30,514 nt of DNA from DAOTXL01 sp034434895. Its GTDB lineage: Bacteria > Chloroflexota > Anaerolineae > JAAYZQ01. Position 1 is the first letter of the stretch. Each line of letters starts with the position of its first letter. The notes beneath the pieces are model-generated. The model ran no database searches. It was not told where the DNA came from and worked only from the letters and a program-made list of their open reading frames with translations. The position numbers and the translations under genes are program-made. The stretch is from NCBI GenBank assembly GCA_034434895.1, contig DAOTYI010000011.1:1-30514 (forward strand), read 5' to 3'. Shown in pieces: positions 1 through 6,595 of this stretch.

Positions 1-313
1 TCTTGGCGTGGCGCTGGTAGACCTTGCGCAGGTCGGCCACTTGTTGACCGTTGACGCGGTACACGGCGACCCCCTGACGCTCCAGGTAGACGCCCACGGT
101 GAACCACGACATCGCCGTGGCTTCGAGCACAGCGACCAGCTGCAGGTCTGGGGAGGCACCAATGCGTGCCGTGGCAAGCAACCGGTCCATCTCGGCTGGG
201 TCAGTATGGAACGTGAGCACAGGGGACACGAAGCGATTGCTGGCCTGGTCCAGCACAATCGCCTTATGGGCGGCGGTCACCGCCAGGTCAATGCCGATGA
301 TTCGGGTGTCCAT
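1..313 (-). CDS. IS110-family transposase, N-terminal fragment
   Basis: The gene starts at ATG 313 and runs off the left edge, giving about 104 residues. An AGGAGGT ribosome site lies at 321-327, seven bases before the start. The N-terminus reads MDTRIIGIDLAVTAAHKAIV, with the first catalytic aspartate of the RuvC-like DEDD fold at about residue 9. This is followed by a VLEATAMSW stretch (the conserved E-A-T region) and by VNGQQVADLRKVYQRHAK, which matches the usual N-Q-x-V-x-x-x-R...R-x-A-K motif. These are hallmarks of the DEDD_Tnp_IS110 domain. IS110 recombinases cut and rejoin DNA at the element ends and targets, using a C-terminal serine domain that lies outside this window. Whether the complete gene is intact cannot be seen. 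Confidence 0.85.
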   Translation of the reverse strand, partial: MDTRIIGIDLAVTAAHKAIVLDQASNRFVSPVLTFHTDPAEMDRLLATARIGASPDLQLVAVLEATAMSWFTVGVYLERQGVAVYRVNGQQVADLRKVYQRHAK

Positions 314-399
314 TTGTACGACCTCCTTGCATATAGACTGAAAGGGTTGACGATGGGACTCGAAGCGGCAATGTGCCCAAGACCACGGTGTCATACTGA

Positions 400-560
400 A
401 CCCAGCCTTGCCACTGATACGGGGCCTGCGACAGGCGCAGCCCCAATGTTCCGAATCGGGTCACCTGGGCGGAGCCGGCAATCTTCGTGCAGAGGCAGCG
501 CTGCTCCTCAGACACAACCGGGTAGCCGCTTCGACCTCCCAGGTGTATTATGCACCCTGT
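400..560 (-). ncRNA. Candidate IS110 bridge RNA region
   Basis: The non-coding end upstream of the transposase can fold strongly on the transposase strand. A short stem lies at 542-556 (GGTG paired with CACC). A near-perfect nine-pair stem lies at 421-444 (GGGGC TGCG, loop CCTGT, CGCAG GCCCC, one bulged G). IS110 elements such as IS621 encode in this position a bridge RNA whose two internal loops pair with donor and target DNA. The position and folding fit that role. The loops and their guide sequences could not be assigned, because the target and the other IS end are not in the window. The limits are approximate. Confidence 0.4.
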
Positions 561-616
561 TTGAGTTTCTGGCAATTCAGATTGTTAATGTGCTGCTTAT
601 GCTACTCTAAATATAC

Positions 617-702
617 AAGGACACGAAGGACACGAAGGATTACTTTGGAACCTGCCCTTGCAGGCCCTTTGTGTCCTTTGTGTCCTTGGTGGTAAGCTTT
701 TT
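617..702. repeat. Dispersed hairpin repeat, left arm truncated
   Basis: Arms at 617-638 (AAGGACACGAAGGACACG...) and 666-687 (...GTGTCCTTTGTGTCCTT) face each other around a small central hairpin at 651-664. The right arm continues with GGTGGTAAGCTTTT (688-702), but the matching left sequence is absent before 617. Relatives lie at 5516-5586, 12401-12525 and 21711-21772, where the outer part (TCTGAAAACCACC / GGT..GCTTTTCAGA) is present in some copies. Confidence 0.75.
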
Positions 703-816
703 ATGGGCATATGGACAGAGCGGCGCTTCGCTCCGGCGAGCGGAAAAATGACAATCAGCGACTTTGACAGGACCCTGGTGACACACCGGGAGATCTTTTC
801 TCCCTGGCCAAAGTTG

Positions 817-825
817 TGTTATAAT
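817..825 (+). promoter_or_regulatory. Extended -10 promoter of the histidine kinase gene
   Basis: TGT followed by a perfect TATAAT (820-825) forms an extended -10 element. No good -35 is present (797-802 is TTTCTC). The -10 ends eight bases before the ATG at 834, so transcription should begin at about 831-834. This predicts a leaderless or nearly leaderless mRNA, consistent with the absence of a ribosome site. Confidence 0.6.
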
Positions 826-833
826 CTGGAATC

Positions 834-3074
834 ATGGGACAGAGTGCAGTGTTCGTTGGCCTGATATCGGGCTATCTATTGTTGCTGATCCTGGCCATCC
901 GCCACCGGGTCGGTCGCGGACGGTTGCAACACCTCCTGGAGACACAACTGATCCTGGCATTGGTCTGGACGGCTGTCCTGAGCCTGCTGACCATGCCGGC
1001 CTGGAGGGGGTGGTGGGCTTTTATCCGATACAGAACGGCGCAGATCGGGCTGGTGGTCCTGGCCTGGCTGGCGGCCGAGTTCACCGCTGCCTTTGTGGGG
1101 TGTGTCCCCCGCCGCTGGTTTCACCTGGCTGTGACCATTCTGCTGGTCGCCGCCGCCGGGGCCCTGGACCTCTGGCCGATCCCCATCCCCGCCCACCTGG
1201 TCCCTGGCCTGTTCAGCCGGGTAGGCCCCACCGGATGGGGCAGCCTGTTCCTGACCGGCGCCTGGCTCCTGTCCAGCGCCACCGCCTGGCGGACCGGCCT
1301 CACCTCGCTGCGCCAGGCCATCGGTTCCAAGCACCGCAACCGGCTGCGCTACCTGATGATCACGCTGCTCAGCCTGACCCTCGGTGACCTGCTGGTCCTC
1401 ATCGGCAATATCCCCGACCTCTACCTGGGGCTGACAGCCCGCCTGCTGGGGCTTTGCCTGGCCACCCTGGCCGTACTTCGCTACCACCTGCCTGATGTCA
1501 GGCGTCTGCTCCTGTCGAGTGTCCGCCTGTTGCTGCTCTGTGGCCTGACGGCCGGGGTGTACCTGGCCATCCTGCTGCCCGGCGCCTATCTCTCCGGCAC
1601 ACTCCCGATCCTGCTCCGGTCGGCCGCAGCGGGCTGGCTCCTCGGCCTGGCGCTGCTGCTGGGAGTCATCGCCGACGTGGCCTTCAGCCCGTACCTGCGC
1701 CGGCTGCTCGACCGCATCCTCCTGGACCAGGAGCAGGACATGCAAAAGGCGCTGCGCACCTACAGCCAGCAGATCAGCCTGATCCTGGACCTGGAGCGGC
1801 TGGCCGACACCACCCTTGAATGGTTGTGGACGGCCCTGCGGGTGGAGCGCTCGGCCTTTATCCTGTTTCAACCCCAGGCCGACGGCCAGGTTGAGCTCCA
1901 GGTGTTGCGCACGCGGGCCACCCCCCAGCCACCTGCCAGGCGCTTCGCCGCCGACAGCCGCTTCATCCTCCACTTTCGGAACATCCGTCGGCCGCTGAGC
2001 CAGTATGACGTGGATATGTTGGCCTGGTTTCAGGTCATGCTCGCCGAAGAACGGCAGTGGCTCAGGGAACTGGCTATGGAGCTGTGGGTGCCGGTGATGG
2101 TGGCCAATGAGCCGGTAGCACTGCTGGCCCTCGGCCCCAAAGCCAACGGCCAGCCTTACTCCGATGAGGAACTGGAGACCCTGACCATCCTGGCCGCCCA
2201 AACCGGTACAGCGCTGGAAAATGCCCGCCTGGTAGATGACCTGCGGGCCGTGCAAGGGGAGATCCACCGCCTCAACACTGAACTGGCCGAGACCAACCGC
2301 CATCTAAAGCGGTTAGACAGGACCAAAGCCGACTTTATCACCATCGCCTCCCATGAATTGCGCACGCCGCTGTCGCAAATCTACGGCTACTCCGACATCC
2401 TGGCCAGCCTGCCCAGCGCCGAACTGAGCGATGCCCAGGTCGTACATCAGTTTGTGGAGGGGATTTCGCGGGGGGCCAGCCGCCTGAAGCGGGTGGTGGA
2501 CGCCATGGTGGACCTGTCGCTCATCGAGACCGGCTCTCTGATCCTCCGTCCGGTGAGCATGCCGCTGAAGGTCATCATCCAGAACGCGATGGGGACGGTT
2601 CAGCCTGCCGCCGAGCGGCGCAAGATCACCATCACCCTCCAGGACCTGTCCGGCCTGCCCTACATCGAGGTAGATGGTCCCCGGTTGGAACAGGTCTTTA
2701 CCAGCCTGCTGAGCAACGCGGTCAAGTTTACCCCCGATGGCGGCCAGATCACCATCTCTGGCCGCAGCGGTTCCTCACCGGGCGGGGAGGCTTATGTCGA
2801 GATCATGGTGGCCGACAACGGCATCGGCATAGACCCCGACCAGCAGGAGCTGATCTTTGACAAGTTCTACCGCGCCGAGAACCCGCTGCTGCATAGCAGC
2901 GACGACGTGGGCTTCAAGGGAGCCGGGCCGGGGTTAGGCCTGGCCATCGCCAGAGGCATCGTTGAAGCCCACGGCGGCCGCATCTGGGTGGAAAGCCCCG
3001 GCCGCAACGAAGCCACCTGCCCCGGCAGCACCTTTCACGTCCGCCTGCCGGTCGTCAGCCCGATCAAGAGGTAG
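834..3074 (+). CDS. Membrane sensor histidine kinase with GAF domain
   Basis: This 746-residue protein is a sensor kinase of two-component type. The first ~290 residues form about eight hydrophobic segments, giving a membrane sensor region. A GAF-like domain follows (about 310-470), then a short coiled coil (about 470-500). The HisKA phosphoacceptor box has H507 in TIASHELRTP. The HATPase domain has an N box (SNAVKF, about 627), a G1 box (VADNGIGI) and a G2 box (GPGLGLA, about 697). No receiver domain is fused and no response regulator lies beside it, so its partner is unknown. The start is the ATG eight bases after a TATAAT, with no Shine-Dalgarno sequence. The RecG-like gene begins 4 bp downstream and is probably co-transcribed. 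The signal sensed is not visible. Confidence 0.93.
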   Translation: MGQSAVFVGLISGYLLLLILAIRHRVGRGRLQHLLETQLILALVWTAVLSLLTMPAWRGWWAFIRYRTAQIGLVVLAWLAAEFTAAFVGCVPRRWFHLAVTILLVAAAGALDLWPIPIPAHLVPGLFSRVGPTGWGSLFLTGAWLLSSATAWRTGLTSLRQAIGSKHRNRLRYLMITLLSLTLGDLLVLIGNIPDLYLGLTARLLGLCLATLAVLRYHLPDVRRLLLSSVRLLLLCGLTAGVYLAILLPGAYLSGTLPILLRSAAAGWLLGLALLLGVIADVAFSPYLRRLLDRILLDQEQDMQKALRTYSQQISLILDLERLADTTLEWLWTALRVERSAFILFQPQADGQVELQVLRTRATPQPPARRFAADSRFILHFRNIRRPLSQYDVDMLAWFQVMLAEERQWLRELAMELWVPVMVANEPVALLALGPKANGQPYSDEELETLTILAAQTGTALENARLVDDLRAVQGEIHRLNTELAETNRHLKRLDRTKADFITIASHELRTPLSQIYGYSDILASLPSAELSDAQVVHQFVEGISRGASRLKRVVDAMVDLSLIETGSLILRPVSMPLKVIIQNAMGTVQPAAERRKITITLQDLSGLPYIEVDGPRLEQVFTSLLSNAVKFTPDGGQITISGRSGSSPGGEAYVEIMVADNGIGIDPDQQELIFDKFYRAENPLLHSSDDVGFKGAGPGLGLAIARGIVEAHGGRIWVESPGRNEATCPGSTFHVRLPVVSPIKR

Positions 3075-3078
3075 AACG

Positions 3079-4074
3079 GTGAGCAGCTCCTACCCCGACA
3101 GCCGTCCCTGTCCCGGTGCCACGCCGGACGACCTGGACCCGGCCCAGATCGAAGCCTATCGCCAGGAACTGGACCGCCGGCGACCAGGTTCTCCTCTGGT
3201 GCGCCTGTCGCCGGAAAAGCTGCTGGTCGAGGTGGGGGCGGCCCTGGATGGGGGCCGGCTACAACCCACCCTCACCGGCATCCTCTTCTTTGGCCGCCGG
3301 CCCCAACAGTTCTACCCCTCGTTCACCATCACCTTCCTCCACTTTGCCGGCACCTCTTCCACTCAGGCCGAGCCAGGTGCGCCCCTCTATCTGGATAACC
3401 GCGAGTTCCGGGGCACCCTGCCGGCCATGATCGAGGCGGCGCGGGCCACAATCTTTGAAAAGCTGAGCAAGCAGGCCGTGGTGGAAGGGTTTGTGCGGCA
3501 GGACATTCCAGAGTATCCGGAATTTGCCTACCGCGAAGCGCTTGTCAACGCCGTGGGCCACCGCGATTACGAGTTGGAGGGCAGCTTTATCCAGGTGCGC
3601 CTCTTTGCCGACCGGCTGGAGGTTCAGAGCCCCGGCGGGTTGGGGGGCCACCTGACCGTGGATAATATCGCCTACGAGCAATACACCCGCAACCCCCACA
3701 TCATGCGCCTGTTAGAGGATTTTGGTTATGTCGAGCGGCGCGGCCTGGGTGTGGACCAGATGATCCGGAGCATGATCGCCGCCGGTCTGGAACCACCCTT
3801 GTTTGAAAACCGGGGATCGTCCTTCTGGGTGACCCTCAAGGGGCGGCGGCCGGCCCGCCCCCTGCCTGACCTGGCGCGGCTGGGTCTGGGCGACCGCCAG
3901 ATCCGGGCGGTGGACTATTTACGCCGCCACGGGCGGCTCACTAACCGCGAATATCAGCAACTGTTCGGCGTATCGGAACGGACGGCGCTCTATGACCTGC
4001 AGGGGTTGGTCGAAGCCGGCCTGGCCCTGCCGGTGAGCAGCGGTCGGGGGCGGTATTATATCCTGCGCGATTGA
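3079..4074 (+). CDS. RecG-like ATPase domain / winged-helix protein lacking AlbA_2
   Basis: This 331-residue protein starts at GTG 3079, just after the kinase stop. It contains the segment that normally follows an AlbA_2 (Schlafen-like) domain: PTLTGILFFGRRPQQFYP, then YREALVNAVGHRDY (the N-box-like motif of the HATPase_c_4 / RecG C-terminal-like domain), RLEVQSPGGL and GLGVDQM. It ends with a winged helix (last ~70 residues, LTNREYQQLFGVSERTALYD). The usual N-terminal AlbA_2 nucleic-acid-binding domain is absent. The DNA upstream encodes the intact kinase C-terminus, so there is no hidden exon or frameshift to supply it. The likely role is a DNA-binding regulator, possibly acting with the kinase; this is inference from adjacency. 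A terminator-like hairpin lies at 4197-4227. Confidence 0.8.
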   Translation: MSSSYPDSRPCPGATPDDLDPAQIEAYRQELDRRRPGSPLVRLSPEKLLVEVGAALDGGRLQPTLTGILFFGRRPQQFYPSFTITFLHFAGTSSTQAEPGAPLYLDNREFRGTLPAMIEAARATIFEKLSKQAVVEGFVRQDIPEYPEFAYREALVNAVGHRDYELEGSFIQVRLFADRLEVQSPGGLGGHLTVDNIAYEQYTRNPHIMRLLEDFGYVERRGLGVDQMIRSMIAAGLEPPLFENRGSSFWVTLKGRRPARPLPDLARLGLGDRQIRAVDYLRRHGRLTNREYQQLFGVSERTALYDLQGLVEAGLALPVSSGRGRYYILRD

Positions 4075-4080
4075 GGTCCA

Positions 4081-4114
4081 ACTGTGGGGCAACTGCTCGC
4101 AGTTGCCTTACAGT
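4081..4114. repeat. GGGCAACTGC/GCAGTTGCC palindromic repeat, copy 1
   Basis: A hairpin with arms 4081-4096 and 4099-4114 and loop TC. The core GGCAACTGC..GCAGTTGCC is shared with 8011-8038, 20165-20192, 20262-20289 and, in variant form, with 29102-29131. It follows the stop of the RecG-like gene. Confidence 0.85.
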
Positions 4115-4118
4115 TCAT

Positions 4119-4136
4119 TTAGAACATATGTTCTAA
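4119..4136. promoter_or_regulatory. LexA-like 18-bp palindrome
   Basis: TTAGAACATATGTTCTAA is a perfect 18-bp palindrome. Its core GAAC-N4-GTTC matches the SOS box recognised by LexA in Gram-positive bacteria. It lies between two convergent genes, so no obvious target gene follows. It could be an orphan site left from a lost SOS gene or a site for another dimeric regulator. Confidence 0.45.
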
Positions 4137-4149
4137 TCATTCAAGCGGT

Positions 4150-4188
4150 TTGCGGGTTCCATTGCGGCTTTTTGCGGGTTTATTGCGG
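4150..4188 (+). repeat. Four TTGCGG direct repeats at about helical spacing
   Basis: TTGCGG occurs at 4150, 4162, 4172 and 4183, spaced 12, 10 and 11 bp apart, so all copies fall on about the same face of the helix. This resembles a multi-site protein-binding array. It lies just after the LexA-like palindrome and before the terminator hairpin. No function can be assigned. Confidence 0.5.
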
Positions 4189-4196
4189 GATAATCA

Positions 4197-4235
4197 GGCC
4201 TGGAAGCCCTTCAAGAGCTTCCAGGCCCGATTTTA
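4197..4235. terminator. Bidirectional rho-independent terminator candidate
   Basis: A perfect 11-bp stem, GGCCTGGAAGC (4197-4207) with GCTTCCAGGCC (4217-4227), has a 9-base loop and is followed by CGATTTTATT. It sits between the ends of the RecG-like gene (plus strand) and mscL (minus strand) and may serve both. Confidence 0.75.
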
Positions 4236-4682
4236 TTCCACCACAGAGGTACAAAAGGCACAACGCCGCGCCTCGAGTGGGATTTCCGACAGGCACTCCG
4301 AGCACCTTTTGGTCGTCGGCGCGGCGGGTGGAGCCGCTTCCTTCTTTTCAGCCGCCTCCCGCATGCGGTTGACAGCCCGCACGATGACAAAGACGGCAAA
4401 GGCAACGATCAGAAAGGTGATGAGGTTGTTGATAAACACCCCATAGTTGATCGTCGCCGCACCGGCTTCTCTGGCCGCTGCCAGGCTATCGTAGCGACCC
4501 GGCCCCAGATTGATGAACAGGCCGGAAAAGTCCACCCGTCCCAGCAGCCGGCCGATGGGCGGCATCAGGATGTCATCCACCAGCGACTTGACGACCGTGC
4601 CAAAGGCGGCGCCGATGATGATGCCCACCGCCATGTCGAGCACATTGCCGCGCATGATGAACTTTTTAAATTCGTTCCACAT
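4233..4682 (-). CDS. mscL: Large-conductance mechanosensitive channel with C-terminal zinc ribbon
   Basis: MscL is a homopentameric inner-membrane channel that opens under membrane tension and releases solutes on hypo-osmotic shock. The 149-residue protein begins with the classical MWNEFKKFIMRGNVLDMAVG. It has TM1 (about 15-45), a periplasmic loop (about 46-75) and TM2 (about 80-102), followed by a charged helix. The C-terminus carries a CxxC...CxxC ribbon (RCSECLSEIPLEARRCAFC) not found in the E. coli protein but seen in some other MscL proteins. An AGGGGGTG ribosome site precedes the ATG at 4682. It lies downstream of a YhhN-family gene on the same strand, across a ~120-bp gap that contains a dispersed repeat, so it may be transcribed separately. 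Confidence 0.96.
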   Translation of the reverse strand: MWNEFKKFIMRGNVLDMAVGIIIGAAFGTVVKSLVDDILMPPIGRLLGRVDFSGLFINLGPGRYDSLAAAREAGAATINYGVFINNLITFLIVAFAVFVIVRAVNRMREAAEKKEAAPPAAPTTKRCSECLSEIPLEARRCAFCTSVVE

Positions 4683-4742
4683 CTTTTCACCCCCTTTTGA
4701 ACTTGCTACCTCGACGAGATTCTCCTTCCTCTCTCCAGAGGG

Positions 4743-4800
4743 CGCTTAGAAAATATCCCCTCTCACCGCAGAGAACGCAGAGAAGGCAGAGGAATCATAA
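4743..4800. repeat. Dispersed repeat with CACCGCAGAG arms, short copy
   Basis: The stretch GCTTAGAAAATATCCCC, CTCACCGCAGAG and GGAATCATAAA closely matches 24693-24747. Here the second, inverted arm is missing. It occupies most of the gap between the end of the YhhN gene and mscL. Confidence 0.75.
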
Positions 4801-4804
4801 ACTC

Positions 4805-5476
4805 TTACTCGACCCTGAAAAAAGCCGGGCTCAAGGCAATGAGCAACTGTCCGCCATAGTACAGATACAAACCCAGCCGGTTCAGTTTGAAAGGACGACG
4901 GAAGCGGTTGACGGCCAATACCAGGTCCGACAACCAGAAGAGAGCCGCGCCAACGGTCAGCAGCCAGGCCTGGACGGCAGTAAAGGCCTGGCCGAAAAAG
5001 GTAGAAACAGCCCGATTGACCATGAAGCAGATGACCAGCATATAGAAGATGACCGGCCCCTGCATCCTCCCCAGACCAGGCCGCAGATAAAGATATACGC
5101 CCACGGCCAATGCCAGCAACACCGCCGCCGAAAGCAGGTCTTGAGGCTGAAACCCGTTATAGAGTGTAAAACCGGCGGCATAGACGACATGGGCCAGCAA
5201 AAAGAGCACCAATCCAACCAGAAAGGCACGGTCCGAGTCGAACATCAAGGCCACATCGCCGCCCAACGACAGCACCAACCCGGCCGTGATCCACAGGGTA
5301 AAGGACAGTTGCGCCCCCGGCGTGCCCAGCGATAGCAGGGCGACAAAGATGACCAGCAGCGTCGAGAACGGCTTGAACAGATAGACATAGCGCCGGGCGG
5401 CCTTGAACTCGGCCCAGATCAGCAGGGTCACGCTGACGACCAGCAGCGGAATCGGAACCAACATCAAATAGTCCAC
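4805..5476 (-). CDS. YhhN/TMEM86-family membrane protein (lysoplasmalogenase-like)
   Basis: This 223-residue, very hydrophobic protein has seven to eight predicted membrane helices. Family signatures are GDVALMFDSDRAFLVGLVLF, the following LLAHVVYAAGF, FYMLVICFMVNRA, and LFWLSDLVLAVNRF with LGLYLYYGGQLLIAL near the end. The vertebrate relative TMEM86B hydrolyses lysoplasmalogens. The conserved aspartates D-V-A and S-D-L-V-L-A are present, but the substrate here is unknown. The start is GTG 5476: a GGAGGTG site lies six bases upstream. An internal ATG at 5464 is less well placed. The 109-bp gap upstream holds a hairpin repeat. Confidence 0.88.
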   Translation of the reverse strand: MDYLMLVPIPLLVVSVTLLIWAEFKAARRYVYLFKPFSTLLVIFVALLSLGTPGAQLSFTLWITAGLVLSLGGDVALMFDSDRAFLVGLVLFLLAHVVYAAGFTLYNGFQPQDLLSAAVLLALAVGVYLYLRPGLGRMQGPVIFYMLVICFMVNRAVSTFFGQAFTAVQAWLLTVGAALFWLSDLVLAVNRFRRPFKLNRLGLYLYYGGQLLIALSPAFFRVE

Positions 5477-5515
5477 GGGTCACCTCCACAGACCGTATTT
5501 GTGCTGCTTTGACTC

Positions 5516-5586
5516 AGAGCTTGTCTGAAAACCACCGTGTTCTTTGTGTCTTTGTGCCTTTGTGGTGAGCTTTTCAGACTGGCTCT
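5516..5586. repeat. Dispersed hairpin repeat (TCTGAAAACCACC type)
   Basis: The left arm 5516-5536 (AGAGCTTGTCTGAAAACCACC) pairs imperfectly with 5564-5586 (GGTGAGCTTTTCAGACTGGC and on). The element ends at the stop codon of the upstream gene (5586-5588). It is related to copies at 12401-12525 and 617-702. Confidence 0.8.
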
Positions 5587-6566
5587 CAGAAGATCGGCTG
5601 TGTCCAGATGCGATAGAATTCAGGCACACGGCGCAACACACGCCAGTTGCCGGCGCTGATCCCATCCGACATCGCTCCCAGCAGCTTGAGCGAACGCCAC
5701 AGCCGCCAGGTGGACACGTCAGAACGATAGTAACGGCGCACCTCTTCCAGGGTGAGGGGCGCAAAGCCGCCCGCCGCCAATGGGCCGGCCAGCGCCTCGT
5801 TGGTCATGGCCAGCAGGGGCGGCACCAGATCGGCGCGGTGACGGACCATAAGGTTGCCCAGGAAATCGAGCATGATGATCCGCACCTGGAAATAACGGTC
5901 CATTACCTGCTGGTCAATCTTCAGCCGTTTGATCAACCGCCGGGCCAGGCCGGGCAGGGCCTGGAAGTACATGTCGGTACGGACCACATCGCGCCCGCCG
6001 ATGCGGATCATCGGCACGTTGGTATCCAGGTAGAGCAGCGGCTCCTCGCCGGTCAGGGCCTCCGGATCGCCACCATAACCGACTACCGCCCAGTTGGGGA
6101 TCTGACCATCCAGCCCGACCTGGTAGCCGTCGGCGGCACGGGCCTGATTGTAGCGGAACAGCTTTTCGTACTGGCGCAGGATGGCGGCGTAGAGGCGTTG
6201 AGCAGCCTCAGGGCCGATCGTGCGCAAGATCTCATGGCCCACCGCGGCCGGGTCCACCCGCTCCTGGATGACAAAGATGAGCACTCGCCCCGGTTCCGGC
6301 TCGGTGATCCGGGCATCGAAATGGGGCACAGCAATACCCACCTCATCCCGCAAGACCGTGTTGTATTCCCGGTAGCGCCGGACAAACTCTTCGGCGTCAG
6401 TGCGGTGGAGAAAGGGCGGCATCTTTTTATAGACCACCGGCATCGGCGCGCCGGTGACGGGGTGACGCCAGCCGGTCACCTGCAGGCCGGCGACCTCGGC
6501 CACGGTGCTGATCTCACCCCAGCCCAACACACGGCGCTGCAGGCCAACCCGGTCTGTGGAAGACAT
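5586..6566 (-). CDS. Uncharacterised protein, possibly kinase-like fold (DUF6206-like)
   Basis: This 326-residue soluble protein starts at ATG 6566, nine bases after GGAGG (6576-6580). A TTG at 6599 would overlap the previous stop and lacks a site. The early region, GWGEISTVAEV...PVVYKKMPPF, then EEFVRRYREYNTVLRDEVG, and FVIQERVD, suggests the N-lobe of a protein-kinase/aminoglycoside-phosphotransferase-like fold. LYLDTNVPMIR could be the metal-binding segment. From memory it resembles DUF6206 proteins, but this was not checked. It follows the aminotransferase by 29 bp, so the two probably form an operon and may act in one pathway. No substrate can be proposed. Confidence 0.7.
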   Translation of the reverse strand: MSSTDRVGLQRRVLGWGEISTVAEVAGLQVTGWRHPVTGAPMPVVYKKMPPFLHRTDAEEFVRRYREYNTVLRDEVGIAVPHFDARITEPEPGRVLIFVIQERVDPAAVGHEILRTIGPEAAQRLYAAILRQYEKLFRYNQARAADGYQVGLDGQIPNWAVVGYGGDPEALTGEEPLLYLDTNVPMIRIGGRDVVRTDMYFQALPGLARRLIKRLKIDQQVMDRYFQVRIIMLDFLGNLMVRHRADLVPPLLAMTNEALAGPLAAGGFAPLTLEEVRRYYRSDVSTWRLWRSLKLLGAMSDGISAGNWRVLRRVPEFYRIWTQPIF

Positions 6567-6595
6567 GTCGCCGCGCCTCCAGGTCGGTCGGAGAG

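Larger units (their letters stand above)
1..616 (-). mobile_element. IS110-family insertion sequence, partial (5' end only)
   Basis: The minus strand carries the N-terminal third of an IS110-type transposase, cut by the window edge, preceded by about 300 bp of non-coding, hairpin-rich DNA. IS110 elements typically have such a non-coding end. The outer boundary is inferred: the dispersed hairpin repeat that starts at 617 has a complete right arm but its left arm stops abruptly at 617, as if the element had been inserted inside it. IS110 members often lack terminal inverted repeats and target duplications, so the boundary cannot be confirmed from one side. Confidence 0.65.

Noticed and set aside
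764..769. TTGACA as the -35 of the kinase promoter
   Set aside because: It lies 50 bp before the TATAAT, too far for one promoter.
876..2303. 475-residue reading frame antisense to the histidine kinase
   Set aside because: Low-complexity Gln/Gly-rich product typical of the antisense of GC-rich genes; the plus-strand kinase has clear domains.
4103..4446. Plus-strand frames after the LexA-like palindrome as an SOS gene
   Set aside because: They run antisense through mscL and have no recognisable domain or ribosome site.
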